From assembly GCA_025786725.1 (NCBI GenBank), contig JAHLTZ010000016.1:124001-188000 (forward strand): 64,000 nucleotides of DNA, given 5' to 3'. The notes beneath the pieces are model-generated. The model did no database searches and was not told the origin of the DNA. It saw only the letters and a list, made by a program, of their open reading frames with translations. Positions 1 to 12,651 of this stretch are shown in pieces. Every line of letters begins with the position of its first letter. Position 1 is the first letter of the stretch. A program made the position numbers and the translations under genes. Origin of the DNA: Syncephalis fuscata (taxonomy: Eukaryota; Zoopagomycota; Zoopagomycetes; Zoopagales; Piptocephalidaceae).

Positions 1-2193
1 CTAGCATTACACCCTTTTGATGTCATAGCATTTTTTTTTCAAAAACCAGTGTTAATTAAGGGCATATCAGACAATGGCAGTCCCATTGTATAATGACTGA
101 TTTGGGAATAACTCGATGAAGGTGGTTTATAATAGCTGCACACATCAAGATTGCACTAGACGAACGTGGAATCAGAATTTAGCAATGGTAAATCTCATCT
201 ATATTCTTATCAGTATGCAAATCAATGACAACATACTATCATAGCCTTGAATGTTGAAATTCTTTATTAGAGCTTTTATTTCTTGGATTCTATGTTGTTA
301 TAATTGCGTGCAAACTACTACACAGGCGGCACGCAAGCAATACAAATATGCACACGCAATCATCTTTTTTAGCAAAGCATTGATTTGCACGCTGCACTAT
401 TTTATTGATATTAACAGTTTTGTGGCGCTGGCTTATTTGTGGTAATTATATCGATTGTAAACAGCAGAATCATGCATACTGCACATCCGTTCTGATTAGT
501 ACTTGCTAAAACGACATTTTTGTCGCAGAAAACATGTTGCTATCGAAATAGATAGGTGTTGTGTTATTTTAACAAGCCTACCGATCATATAGATTTGCCA
601 TAATTGCTATTATTTGAGAAAAAATCATTTTAACCACCATCGCTCACCACACTATCGTAATTTGTACACTTTCAAATAGTGTGAAATCGAAATGTTATGA
701 CAAGTATAAATATCTATGCTATTGTCAAATCAGTCCGGACTGGACTGGAGGTTGTTTGAACAGCATAGATCAACTGTAATTATATTACAAATGCAAATTT
801 GTTATAAAATCAAATATTCACAATACATAGCATGAAAGACAAGCGCTCATAATTGCTTTTTGGCGCCTTAAACTCATTCACTACTAATACGCTGCAATGA
901 TTACGTAACATACTCTTAATTTATTGTTTACTCAATAGGTAGGCTTTACAAACCGACTTTCATCCTATATGTACCAACAAAGAACGATAACAACTATATT
1001 ACGTCGCCGTATCAAAAATCAATCTATTCCATGTGATATTTATGTCATTGATATGTTGGAAATGCATTGCGTTTTCTATTCTCGCACTTTTTGTGTGCTT
1101 ATCTTATCACACCTAATAAAAACCAAGAAATTACTCGTCAAGCTCGATTGTGTTGTCCAATTCTTAAATACGGCTAATGGTGCTAATAAACGTTTGTTGT
1201 AAGTTACCCGTTTAATTGCTGTTACTGTCTGTACACTGTATTAACAACTCAATAGGAATACAATATGCGAGTAAAACTGCGCTTTGGCACTTTTAGCAAT
1301 ATGGCAATGGGAAGCATATACTAAACGCAGCTAATTATTTGAGCCTCTATTAAATTTCCATATTTATTAAGCATAGGACTGAGCGGTGAGTGACATTAAT
1401 CATTGTTCATGTAATTTGTTCTATATAATCCGTATTTACTTGTCTATTATATATAATCAATATTGCTGTCTGTTTATTATTAAATAGTTTTCATGGATGT
1501 CAATCCATGTCGTTCATCTTATCATCGTGCATACTGTGACTCCATCACTAGTATTCACGCATTCTACTTGGTGATTCGTATCATTTGAGATTATTCATAA
1601 TTTATTGCCAAAACACTATTGATAAGCATATTTAGAAGCACATTCACAACCAAGAGAATAGTAATTAACTTCATGCTTATCAATTAATTAACGTGATTGT
1701 TTCATGTGGACAATCCGCACAAAAATATCAGTCCTTGGATCTCATTTTCTCGTTCACACTTCTCTTTCGCTTTCTCTTATATGCACACTTTACACTTCAG
1801 ATCTCTACATATACCAAAATACAGCTGTACTTTGGGTTACTACAGATCCAGTCTGATTTTTGCATTGTTTCCAAGATCACCGATCGCCAATAAACAACGC
1901 TCTTCACCTGTTCTCTCTTTCTCTTTCTATTACTTTATTGGGCTCATCGTTAAGTAGTGACATTCTGTCAAAAATACCATTTAATTTAGGTAAGTTTGGT
2001 AAGATAGCTAAAGGGAACAAGTAAGAAAGGGCGGTTAAGCGCAATAATAGCGCAGTATTCAGATCATTAGACTCGTTTGGATCCTAGTATTGCTAGTAAA
2101 GTGTACTATCACACTGGGAAACAAGATTCCATATTCTTGATCCATCAATTTGACTATAGGACAGCAATTATTAGTTGCTAGTTAATATAAAAT
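1..2193. other. AT-rich stretch with no supported gene
   Basis: No open frame here shows a recognisable family, codon structure or a splice-linked continuation. The frames at 251-445, 969-1202 and 1693-1957 are short and lack conserved features. The part just before 2194 is the likely promoter and leader of the acidic protein gene. I see no repeat copy, tRNA or other RNA gene in it. Confidence 0.5.
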
Positions 2194-4264
2194 ATGGTGG
2201 ATGTACAGCCATTGGATCCATTTGATTTGGATTATTCAGTTAATGCCGGTCATGATCCATCTACCATGTCAACGTTAAGTGAAATATCTCATTCTAAAAT
2301 GGCTGGACACTCCATGGAAACATCCGTGGCAACATTGGATAATGATGAATCACAGGATATTGAATCGATTGAACATCTAGAAGATGAATTATTAGTATCT
2401 GCACAGCACGATGACGACGAGTTTCTTTTGTCGGTAGTCGATGCCACTGAAACTGAAGAGGAGGATTTGTTGGCAGTAGATGAATCGGATATGACATCGT
2501 CGAGTACGGCTATTACTGATAACATTGAAACATTGCCATCAACTACAGCGTCAGCGCTTAATCATACCAGTTTAGACAGTATAGCAGCACCCACTAACAA
2601 CGATATATCCATCGCCCACGATGACAATGACGAGCATTTATTGCTGGAAATAGATGAAGTTGAAGCGGCGACAACGACAGCAATAGTAGAAGATACTGCA
2701 AAGGTAACAACAGAGGCTTTAGTTGGTATGACAAGTATGACCGCAATTCCGACTACTATTAACGATAAAAATGCTCAAAATGATCCATCTTATCAACTGG
2801 CAGTAACTGAAGAGACTTGGACAGATACTTTACAGCAACCACATAGTGTAGAGCATATAGAAGATGAAGAGGCATTGGTAGCAACACCTATCGCTACAGA
2901 CCAGACAGTTGATAAAGAAATGCTAGACCGTGTTCCATGTATTTATTTACAGCATCAAGGTGTCTGGTATTCAATGTTTCGATCTGATCCATCTAGTCCA
3001 GAACAAGAAGTGTTTTTTAACCAGGACAGTGAACTGACACTCTATTACTGCGATCTGTTACAATTTACACAGACACTTAAAGAATCATATATGCTTGAGG
3101 ACAGAGAGGTAACCTTGGAATTTCCTTCTTTGGAGTTGTTATTTACCGAAGTAAGTGGTGAATAGTAGTGTTAATATTGTATAATTAATTAATACATTGT
3201 GTTTTAGTCATCAAGTTATATGCACGATTACACATTGCGGGATATATATGACATGTACAAAGCTTTATGGTCAACACAACGGGATACCACAGCAGATGAT
3301 GCACCCGAATTCCTGCGTATTTTATTGACTGATCGACCTAATACACAGGAACAATTAACTCGATTACAGCAGTTGGTAACAGGTAGGTTTTATTAAATAT
3401 AATACATTCATACAATATAATACTAATTGTATAATTACTAGGTGGCGGGTTATCGCTTGAACATTCAATTACAATGGATACCAGCGACAAGTTCAGTCCG
3501 TCAAACGAGGACACTTCAGTTCTGGACACTTGGGAGGAAGAAGTAGCCAGTATTGCAAGTAATAGCGTAGTTCATAGTCCAGGACATTCTACGGATGGTA
3601 TCATTGAAAAAACAGATAATAACAACGATGATAACGAGACTGTTGAAGCATCAGTATCAGATGTTGTACAGAATGAAGCACAAATAATGCAGTCAAATAT
3701 TGCAGTAGTTGACACTGTTACCACGTCTATTCATCCAGTGAAGAGTCATTACAGGAGAATGGCCATGTTGATGATGATAATACTATTAATGGTAGCGACA
3801 GCCATGAAGATAATGTGGTTGATGATTTATTAACGGGACTAGAAGATACAGCAGCGGTAATTACAACAGCAACAACAACAGCAGCAAAATAGTGGATCAA
3901 GGAAATAGTGAGTCTAGCCAGATGGATAACTACGTAGAAGATAGTCTAGTGGATACTGCATGGACTGAATCTGTATCTATTACTACTACTACTACCACAA
4001 CTACTGTAGCATCTCATGATTTAGATGATCATGAAGAAAATGACTATGGTCTTATTGATTCACTGGTAAATACGCCACCAGTGACAACACTTGAGTTGAC
4101 CAAGGATGATGGCACTAATCATACTGAGGATGTCTTATCATCTGGTTCTAAACGACAACTGACAACAAGTGATTTAGGTAAGTTTACTTTAATTGATTAA
4201 CACAATGTATTAATTAATTGCCTGAATAGATGAAACGGAAAACAAGCGAGTTCGGCAAGTATAA
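2194..4264 (+). CDS. Conserved acidic fungal protein of unknown function, four exons
   Basis: Exons 2194-3150, 3208-3382, 3442-4177 and 4230-4264, all with GT-AG introns in matching phase. The N-terminal 240 residues are Asp/Glu/Ser/Thr-rich. A folded block follows (about residues 245-380) with hydrophobic patterns such as PCIYLQHQGVWYSMF and LEFPSLELLF, then LRDIYDMYKALW after the first intron and a short GGGLSLEH motif after the second. From memory, uncharacterised ascomycete proteins share this order, but I cannot name the family. The C-terminus is again acidic and ends in a basic KRVRQV tail. Exon 3 is broken twice: near 3735 and near 3890 the frame is restored by one added base each time. 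I infer assembly errors because both flanking frames keep the same acidic composition. The function is not known. Confidence 0.65.
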
Positions 4265-5127
4265 TTTAGTATTCTGGAGATATTTTCATCTATAGCTATG
4301 CCACCACCAATATCGCACGTTCTGTATTGAGGTGGCGATAAAGGGTATTTGGTGTCTATAGCGATAGATTGTAATTAATTGGATATTTTCTTTTAATAAA
4401 TATATTAGTTATTGATTGCATTAATAAATGGAGCTACTTTCTTTAGTCCCTAGCTTTAAACTGGGACAAAAAAATTGATAACTCAAATAGCAAATCGTCG
4501 ATCAGTTTTTACTACTAAAGTGTTTTGTTGTAATGCCACATCTCCAATTGAATTAATCATGTCAATTAATCAGTACATTTTTTAATATCATAATAGATAT
4601 TAAATAGTATTTTATGTTACTTACAATAAATATTAATTTAATTATGTGTTGATGCAACAGTAGAAGATTGGAAAATAGAAGAGACCATTCAGATACCATA
4701 ATCCACACTGTACGTAGTAACAACAATAACAACTGCAGAACGATATGGAATTGCGATCAATGGCTTTTATTAATATTCAATCAATCTTTCTACACATGGC
4801 CAACAACAACAATGATCGGTCTTGTGAATTTCAAGTAATAAATGAAAACACTACTTGTGTTTTGTTATGCATAACAGCAGTGATAGTGGTTATTCTACGG
4901 TCACTTTGTTACAATTGAAGTCAATTGTAACGAACTTTGCTTTGAAGACTCTAAATGTGGGAGTCAAAGTAAAGTTTAGCACATGGGCATAATAAACATG
5001 TGATTGACGGTTATGTGTTAAATTATATCAATAAATTACATTTTTTACTTTACAAAAAGCTAGCTGAATAATAACAATTAGTAAAGTTTATTTTCTTTCA
5101 CTTTTGTTTCTATCCTGTAAAATAGCT
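4265..5127. other. Intergenic region holding a dispersed repeat copy
   Basis: Between the acidic protein gene and KU80. A polyadenylation-like AATAAA lies near 4395. Most of 4428-4985 is a copy of a dispersed repeat described separately. The KU80 promoter must lie in the last 150 bases, which are AT-rich. Confidence 0.5.
4428..4985 (+). repeat. Dispersed MITE-like repeat, copy A
   Basis: This segment matches 24555-25495 in reverse orientation. Shared landmarks in the same outer order are TGGAGCTACTTT (4428), AACAACAATAACAACTGCAGAA (about 4725), TCAATCTTTCTACA (about 4780) and GTGGGAGTCAAAGTAAAG (about 4957). A central piece containing CAGTTTTTACTACT is flipped relative to the other copy. The two ends resemble each other in inverted form (CTACTTT..TTTAGTCCC against ACTTTACTTTGACTCCC), which suggests degenerate terminal inverted repeats. 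It also contains a perfect 11-bp hairpin with a 2-nt loop at 4910-4933 (GTTACAATTGA arm). There is no coding capacity. Confidence 0.6.
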
Positions 5128-7286
5128 ATGAGTGCTAAAGAGGCGTTAGTGTTTGTTATGGACGTTGGCCCGTCTATGTGGCAGAACAATCACCACTCTA
5201 CGGGCAATGACAGAACGCGTTGGGAAGTGGCGCGACAAATACTGATAAAGCTTGTAACAGCAAAAGTAAAGAATATTTGTATTTGTAAAAGTACTTTATA
5301 GTAGCTAAATATTTGCTATATTCTATAGATAGCCGATTGCCGCAAGACAGACTTGGTCAGCGTGATACTATGTGGAGTAACAAGTATAAAAAGGGAATAT
5401 GGTATGGATTTACAGTTGGATAGCATCAGTTAAAGATTAATAAATGGACTAGATTTTAGTAATCCATCAACGCAAGAGTACTTTTATAAAAACATCAAAA
5501 CTTTAAAAAATTGGGTGCGGCCGATGTTAGTTTATTACGATGTTGGATGAAGATAAATTGGAAAAGGGAAACCGATCAACTGACTGTAAGCTGATGGACG
5601 TGTAATTACATATTGCAATGACAATAATGATTGATTTATAGGCTTAAAAGCGTTGATAGGAGCTATAAATTCGATATTGTCTCGCTGTCGCAATCGAAAC
5701 TATAGCAAGAGAATCTATCTAATAACAGATGCTGCAGCGTATATTGACGATGCTGACATGGCAGTATTTGAAAAGTCCATTGGAGGAGAAAATATTGGTA
5801 TTGATGTGATGTAAGTTAACCGGTTGATACAAGTTTAATATCTAATCATTCTACCTGTATTTTAATAGTGGCGTGGATTTTGAAGAAACAGAAGAAATGC
5901 TTTATGAGAAAATTGTGGATAATCCAACACAAATATTGGTAATTGCTAAATCGTACTAAATAGACTGAAATAGGCTAATATGGCATACTACAGATAAATC
6001 AACAGAAGCTGCGCAAATAGTATCTAGTAGTAGAAATAATCGCATATTTACATCAAATGAAGCGTTGAATTTATTATCACAATTCCGTTCAAAAATAGTC
6101 CGTCCAACAACAGTTTTCCGTGGCACTTTAAGTTTAGGCGATAGTAGTGTTGATCCAGATACCGCCTTGGAAATACCTATACATATTTATGTTAAAACTG
6201 CAGCGGTTCGACGACCAATGGCCGAACAATGCCTGCCTCAAACAAATACAGATAACAATACATTGACTTATTTGGACGTTGATGTCAGCCATACCTACTC
6301 CTATGTTAAAAAAATTGAAGATGAAAATGACGAATCGACAGGAATTGAGCAAATTGTACTGAAAAAAGATGATCTAACAGATGCTTATGAATTTGGGCAA
6401 CAAATAGTACCAATAAGTGACATGGATGGAAAAACAAATCAAGCAGAAATACAAAAAAGCTTCAAATTAATTGGTTTTGTACCAGCATCTGATGTAATTA
6501 TTAGACTATATTATTACTAGTATATATATACATAATACTTATTGCTTTTGTATAGCGCTATCTTCGTTATACAATGTCTAGTGTGTACCAAGTATGCCCA
6601 GTACCAGACTTGGAAGCATCGCCCATAGCCATTTCAGCATTTGTGCATGCCATGTATGAAATGAATGCTTATGCATTGGTCAGATACACTTATACCATCT
6701 ATGCCGCTCCTCGAATTGGCCTATTATGGCCGTGTATTAAACCTGGCGCTGAATATCTTTATTACACTCATGTAAGATACTGGCCATTGCTAGGATTAAA
6801 TATATTAACTTGGCTATTCTAGTTGCCATTTGCCGAGGATGTTCAGCAGGTTGCATTTGCGCCTTTATCTACAAAAGATTTGGATTTGGATTCACGTAGT
6901 AAATATGCACCAACCGCCGAGCAACTTGTCTGTATGGAAAACTTTGTTGATTGTTTCAATTTAACACCAGAAATAAATCAAAGTGACAGCGATATATCGT
7001 AAGTGCTATTGTTATTTACATTAGTCAGAGCATATAAGTTATTAATAATAAATATGTTAGTGAACAGCCAAAAAAGTATTTGTCTGGCAATCTTGTTTCG
7101 GTGGACTATCAGCATATTCAACATTGTATTGAACAACGGGCTATTCATCCCAATACACCGCTGCCATCACTTAATCCTGATTTGTTAAAACAGTTAGCAC
7201 CGCCGCCAGTGAATGATCCAAAACAATATATTGCAGCTGAGGCACTTTGTGCGGCTTTCCCAACTAAAAAAAGGTATTTGTTTTAA
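5128..7286 (+). CDS. KU80: Ku80 subunit of the Ku DNA end-binding heterodimer
   Basis: Ku80 pairs with Ku70, encircles double-strand break ends and starts non-homologous end joining. The protein opens with KEALVFVMDVGPSM, the Ku80 vWA-like start. It continues through KRIYLITDAAAYID, the Ku core (SNEALNLLSQFRSKIVRP, ALEIPIHIYVKTA, AYEFGQQIVPISD, FKLIGFVPASD) and the bridge and arm segment LVRYTYTIYAAPRIGLLWP and SRSKYAPTAEQL. Exons are about 5128-5265, 5329-5383, 5453-5585, 5642-5810, 5869-5938, 5994-6493, 6556-6771, 6823-6998 and 7061-7286. Exon 3 needs one extra base near 5505 (in an A run) and one near 5550. The junction of exons 5 and 6 is also out of phase. The protein stops just after the helical arm (AAFPTKKRYLF), so it lacks the C-terminal DNA-PKcs-binding domain of animals, as expected for fungi. 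Confidence 0.93.
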
Positions 7287-7564
7287 TAATATGAATATGA
7301 ATATAATAGCTAACTATTATGCATTTGATACAGCAATGTGTAAATTATTGTTGATTTCACTTTATAAATACTAGTAAAAGAAATTTAATCAAATAATTTC
7401 GAATAGTGTAGTATTGACATGTTATAGCCAATAAAAATATTCTTGTTATTGTTGAATCAATCTGAATTGGAGTTACTGAATCATTTCAAAATACTATAAT
7501 AAATAAAATGCTGTAATATGACAATAAATATTTATTATTGCTTTTACCTAACTAAATGCCAAAA

Positions 7565-8378
7565 TTAATTTGTATCAGACTTGCCAAATGTGTTTTCTAC
7601 ATGTTGTCGAATGGCTGCTAGTGGATTGGCCTTGAATGCTGGATGATCAAGTACTGCTTGAAATCGCATTCTTTCATTTTTCCTATATAAATGATGAAAT
7701 GTGCAAACAGTTTAGAGTGGCCCGATGATGAATAAAACACTAAAATAACTTACGCAATAGTTTTCCGTTTACGAATACTTGGTTGTTTATTGGGTTGGTC
7801 ACCTTTTTCTTTCATTTGTAATGCCACATCCAATCCTTGTACTGTACGGCTTAATTCTGTCCAGTCGGCCAGCAAATAGCCTGGCCCTGACTCTTGTTTA
7901 CTTTTGTCGCTGCTATTCTTTTGCTTTTGCTTCTTTGATCTTAGAATATCGTTTTGTGTAGTCTCCAATCCTATTGATGCGCAGTGAATTAGCTGCTTAT
8001 ACTACTGCAAGTGTTATTATGATGACTTACGAGCTAGTAGCTGTCTACGACGCTGGTCACGCTTATCTCGTTTGTCGGTTGTTTTGATAAGTGATGCAGC
8101 TCTGTACTAGTAGCATTTGTATTGTCATCTAATGCAACAGCACCGGATGGCGTTAGTGCTGCTGTGGCGGCAGTATTCACTGCACCATGGTTTTGCTATT
8201 ATAATGTTAGTAATGTGCTACATGGTAATGAATGTAATGTAAAACTGCTACTACTATTTACCTCGTTGTTATCTGTAGGAAGAATACGCTCTACCGCTGC
8301 ACCATGTGCAAAAGACCGTTTCGATATATGGGCCGCGGCTTTGTGGATGCGCGCACGTTTGTTGACAATCTTTGGCAT
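7565..8378 (-). CDS. SLX9: Slx9-like ribosome biogenesis protein
   Basis: Slx9 binds pre-40S particles and helps process ITS1 and export the small subunit. The start MPKIVNKRARIHKAA is the basic N-terminal signature of the family. A charged DKRDKRDQRRRQLLARLE segment follows in the third quarter, and the end VLDHPAFKANPLAAIRQHVENTF is the conserved C-terminal block. Minus-strand exons are 8378-8262, 8195-8031, 7970-7754 and 7682-7565, with matching phases. Exon 2 needs one added base near 8105 to join the Ala/Thr-rich linker to the charged segment. It converges on KU80 with 278 bp between stops and diverges from BEM1. Confidence 0.75.
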
Positions 8379-10838
8379 TGAATCTGTAAAATGGCTTTGA
8401 AAAAAAGAAAGAAAAAAGGTTTCACAATAAAAACACCGGTCATTAGTTGTTGCTCTATTTGCGTCATATTGTGCATTGTAAATAAACATAGACACCAATG
8501 ACTCAAAGTAGCTAATTAGTGTTTAGTATTAGTTAATCAGTTAAAACTTGCTATCATCAATTTAATAATAGTAGTCAACATATTTTAATTTAATAGATGC
8601 AATAATGTTTATAAAATACTAATTTATTGGCTTATAAATTAAACTACTTGTACAATAAATAATAAACTATTACTGAGCTGCTAAATTATTGTAAAGTAAG
8701 CAATGTTTTTAGTTTAGTTGTATATCATTCAATGTAACAATTAAATCAATAATTATGTGTTTAATTACTTATATCTAATTCGGGTGAGATAGCTGCAAGG
8801 GATGCGTTTGAATGCATTGCCATGGCTTATGATCGACCCGCTTTCTATTTTTATCCGTGATGCCAAGATTAATTACCATAGAGCTATGTTCGATAATATT
8901 ATTTAATCAGTACAATTATATTGCTATGCCAAGCGTACTGTTGCGGCCATGGTTATTTACCGACAATGATCTTCTCGTTTGTTCACGTGCCCTTGCCTCA
9001 TGTGCGCCTTTTATTTTAGCAACAAAAAAGCAAAAATACTTTGGTGAATAACTACTGTGTAGTGGAGTTGTGATTTTCAATACGTATAATGTCAGATGCT
9101 TCAAAATGGAAGAATGACTGTACTTGTATTCTTTCGTTTTAAATAAGCAAATTTGTTCAATAATTATCAATATAAATAGTGTTCAAGTTTTATCTACAAC
9201 AGTATTTATTATAAAATGTTGACTTTATCAAAACAATAATAAATAATAAATACTGATTTTATATTTAATTTCCTATATCAATTACAATTGTTATTTAGTT
9301 ATAAAAATTTAATTGTAGTAATTAATAGTTAAAAAGGAAAATTGCTTGTTGTTTACTTTATACTAGTATCAAATCTATGTTATATTGATACTAGTAATCG
9401 TTTCAGTACATTAGCAGCGTTTAAACAATACAAATGAGCACCATCAAAACGATAGTCATTTAAATAGAAGTAGTTACAATGGCCTTATTAACGTATGCAA
9501 ACTATAATTAGGCGTAGACATCATTTTGATTTACGTCTTTTACGGTACTTCTTTCTATAACTTTAGCCATTATTACTGTGTCATTGTTATTGTTACAGCC
9601 AATGTTTTAGGTAAAAGTATTGCCACGCATTTGTAAAGTCATCCTGTTACAAACTTGCTTTATTCTATAATTACGCAAGTCTATAGTAAAATATCGACAA
9701 TACTTGTTATAGCTCCGCTACTATCGGCATTCCCCTGTTAAACAAATAGCCACGGCGGTGTTTCTAGCGGCCATATTCAGCACTTCCTTTTTCATTCGTC
9801 TTTATCTGCATAGCTTTTCTAGTAGCCGCGGACGACAGGCCCACTTACTATATATTATACCTGTTTTGTTGAACGTTTAGCTTTACCGCGAGTCGAATCA
9901 TCTACGTTTGATTCCGCTTGGCATAAGCGATAACAACGATAACAATTGTAACAACAATAGCAGCAGATATATAGCCAAGCACGACGCAGTATCCTTGTCG
10001 TTTATCCTGACCACACGCTCTTCTACGCACACACCTACGCATATACACACACACGCACTCGCTATATACATACATTGTGGTGGACTAGGCAAAGACGCGT
10101 GTGGCAAACCTGTATCGCCGTTAACAGTGCTCAATATTTTGTAAGAAGGTGAACAACACACACACACACTGATCCTTTCTTCTCTCTTTCTTTCACTTTT
10201 TTCCGTTTATCCGTCTCGGCCTCTCGTTTCCTTCATCCCTTTTACTTTCTTGCGATTAGGCAAACTATATATATTCTACGGTTTGGAAACAGAATATCCG
10301 TTTATTATACTGGTGATAAACAATAGCTGCGGGTCATTGGGAAACATCTGTTAAAGCCTGGTCGACTCTGCTTTCTGTACATTCCGGTCCGACTCGATTC
10401 ATATAGCCGTATACAAACGTCTGTACGTATAGTAACTGTAGCCCGGTTGCTATACGTTTTACAAAAACCGCCTGTTTAAAAAGAAACGTGCAGCATCTTT
10501 ACATTTGCTACGGTAAGTTCTAACTAGCCGTGTAATGCTACTTGGCCAGTTTGTTTAGAAATCAGCTATTTTGTCAGTCACTTTGTCAGTAAATACTTGT
10601 AGATCCAGCATATCTACTATTATTATTATTGATATTATTAATAATAGCATTATCAGTATTATTATCGTTAGTAGTAGTACTCCTATTGCTGTCGTAAGCT
10701 TAAGTGAAAAGCGGTCACGCGAATACTTGTATGTCATACGTAATAATTGTGCTTACGAAGTGATAAACCCCTTTATTATTACTATCAATATTGTTATTGT
10801 TATTGTTATTAGAGCAACGTTTATTCTAGTCTATTATT
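8379..10838. other. Long divergent promoter region of SLX9 and BEM1
   Basis: About 2.5 kb with no supported coding frame. 8540-9370 is very AT-rich. From about 9720 the base composition rises and there are CA-rich tracts at 10017-10066 and 10156-10169 and pyrimidine tracts at 10170-10250, typical of a fungal promoter and leader. A GTAAGT donor at 10513 and a TTCTAG acceptor ending at 10829, ten bases before the BEM1 ATG, could bound a leader intron of about 317 nt. That intron is inference only. Confidence 0.4.
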
Positions 10839-12651
10839 ATGCCAAAATTCAAGTCACTTTCGGATATTCGCCGGTCGATAAAAGGTGATTTACCACCACC
10901 ACCACCAAGTCGCCTTAATTCCGGTGTGCCATCGGCTATCATTCCACCCAAGAAAGTCATTAAGGCATTGTAGACTTTAATGCTGATCGCCAAATGAACT
11001 TTCATTCAAGGCAGGTGATTTCTTCCATGTTATTGGCAATGAAAATGACGCCAATTGGTACGAGGCGCATAATCCGTTGACGAATGCTCGTGGTATGGTG
11101 CCAGTTAAATACTTTCAAGAGCTGGGCCGTCAAGCGTCGTCGCCACCGGGGCCGACGCCACCAGCTTTGCCGCCTATTGCAAGTGGTATGTCTCGCTTCT
11201 CTAACTTTGGTGACGTTATTGGTAATGGTAGTGCAGATTTTAGCTATGGTAATATCAATCAAAGTAACAACAGTCTTTCAAACCAGCCACTTACATCGCC
11301 GCCTAATTCGGCGGGTGGCACGCGACGAAAGAACTCGTCGTTCTCCTCTACTGCGGGTACTAGTCCAGCCAATTATGGCGGTCCAGGCGGCAATCCAGAG
11401 TATCGTGGCCACCGATCACGTCCTAGTGCAAGTAGCCATTTGTCGGCAAGTGGTGCAGCCCATTTACTGCATGGTGTAGTGATGTATGACTTTACGGCAG
11501 AACGACCCAATGAACTAGGAGCACAGGCTGGTGATGATATTCTTATTGTGGCACAGTCACACGAAGACTGGTTTGTAGCCAAGTTTATCAATCGACTAGG
11601 TGGACCCGGTTTAATTCCTGTATCTTATGTTGAAGTACGCGATCCAGATACTAATGAACCAACTGATGATCTGTGCGAGTTAATGGATAGATTGCAGATT
11701 GTTCTGCCTACTGTCGAGGACTGGAAACGACAAATGATGCAACAGGAACAGTCGATGGGCAATGAACGGCCTCGCCATCAGCGTGTTTCATCAAATAACT
11801 CACATAGATCACATGGCACTCAAGGCTCGTCTTCGGGTAATTTTGGCAATATGCGAACCAACTCGAGTTCAGGTCCATTAATCAGTTCTGAAGTGGTTGA
11901 TATGGCCTGTATTGAGTCGTATATTACACAAGAGACGCAGTTCTGGTTTCTTATTCGCTTGTTTATGCGAGATGGTTCTCAGCATACTGTCTACCGAGTC
12001 TATGAGGATTTCTATGCCTTCCAAATCGCACTACTAGATAGTTTCCCTGAAGAGGCCGGTCGTACAGGTCGTCGGCGTATTTTGCCATATATGCCTGCAC
12101 CAATATCTGTCGTTGATGAAAATGTAACAGCTGAGCGCTGTGGATTTCTTGATACTTATATTAAAGAGCTATGCGAAGTACCAGAGTATATTCGCAACTC
12201 ACCACTTGTACGCCGCTTCTTCGGCCTAGAAGAAGACGAAGACGACGAAGGTGACGACAATGGACTAGATGGCGGCAAGATGCATCGACATACAGCATCT
12301 AATGGCTCTTCTTCCGATCGTGTACATCGTCGTCCATCACCACCCAACAGTAGTAGCGGTATTATTAGTCCCATTTCTGAAACATCAACCAATCCAGTTG
12401 GTGGCAGTGGCGGTGGCGGCAATATGCTTAAAGTCAAATTAATGCATAATGATGATCTTATTGCTATTCGTGTACCGGCCGACATCACCTATGTAGCATT
12501 ATGGGAAAAGGTATTTGAACGTCTTGGCTCTAGTGTAAGCGCTGTATCCTGGAAGACATCAAGTGGCGATTGGAGTACACTCGATAGCGAGGAAGATCTA
12601 AGAATGGCCCTTGCAGAGACAGGTGGCAAACTTACTCTACACGCAATGTAG
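10839..12651 (+). CDS. BEM1: Bem1/Scd2-type polarity scaffold (SH3-SH3-PX-PB1)
   Basis: Bem1 holds Cdc42, its GEF Cdc24 and PAK kinases together at sites of polarised growth. Domains in order: a basic start MPKFKSLSDIRRSIKG with a PPPPP run; SH3-1 (KKVIKALYDF to MVPVKYFQELGR once repaired); a Ser/Asn/Gly linker; SH3-2 (HGVVMYDFTAERPNELGAQ to GLIPVSYVEV); PX (VVDMACIESYITQ to PLVRRFFGLEED); a low-complexity linker; and a C-terminal PB1 (MLKVKLMHNDDLIAIRVP to LTLHAM) that would bind the Cdc24 PB1. One added base near 10972 (a TAG becomes TAT-GAC) and one near 10993 restore SH3-1. The frame is open from 11077 to the stop. The start at 10839 is the first ATG upstream in frame with SH3-1 after repair. 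Confidence 0.93.

Noticed and set aside
10960-11000. Programmed ribosomal frameshifting as the cause of the many frame breaks
   Set aside because: The break contexts share no common slippery heptamer, stop codon or hairpin, they occur several times in one gene, and all need the same one-base repair. Sequence error fits better.
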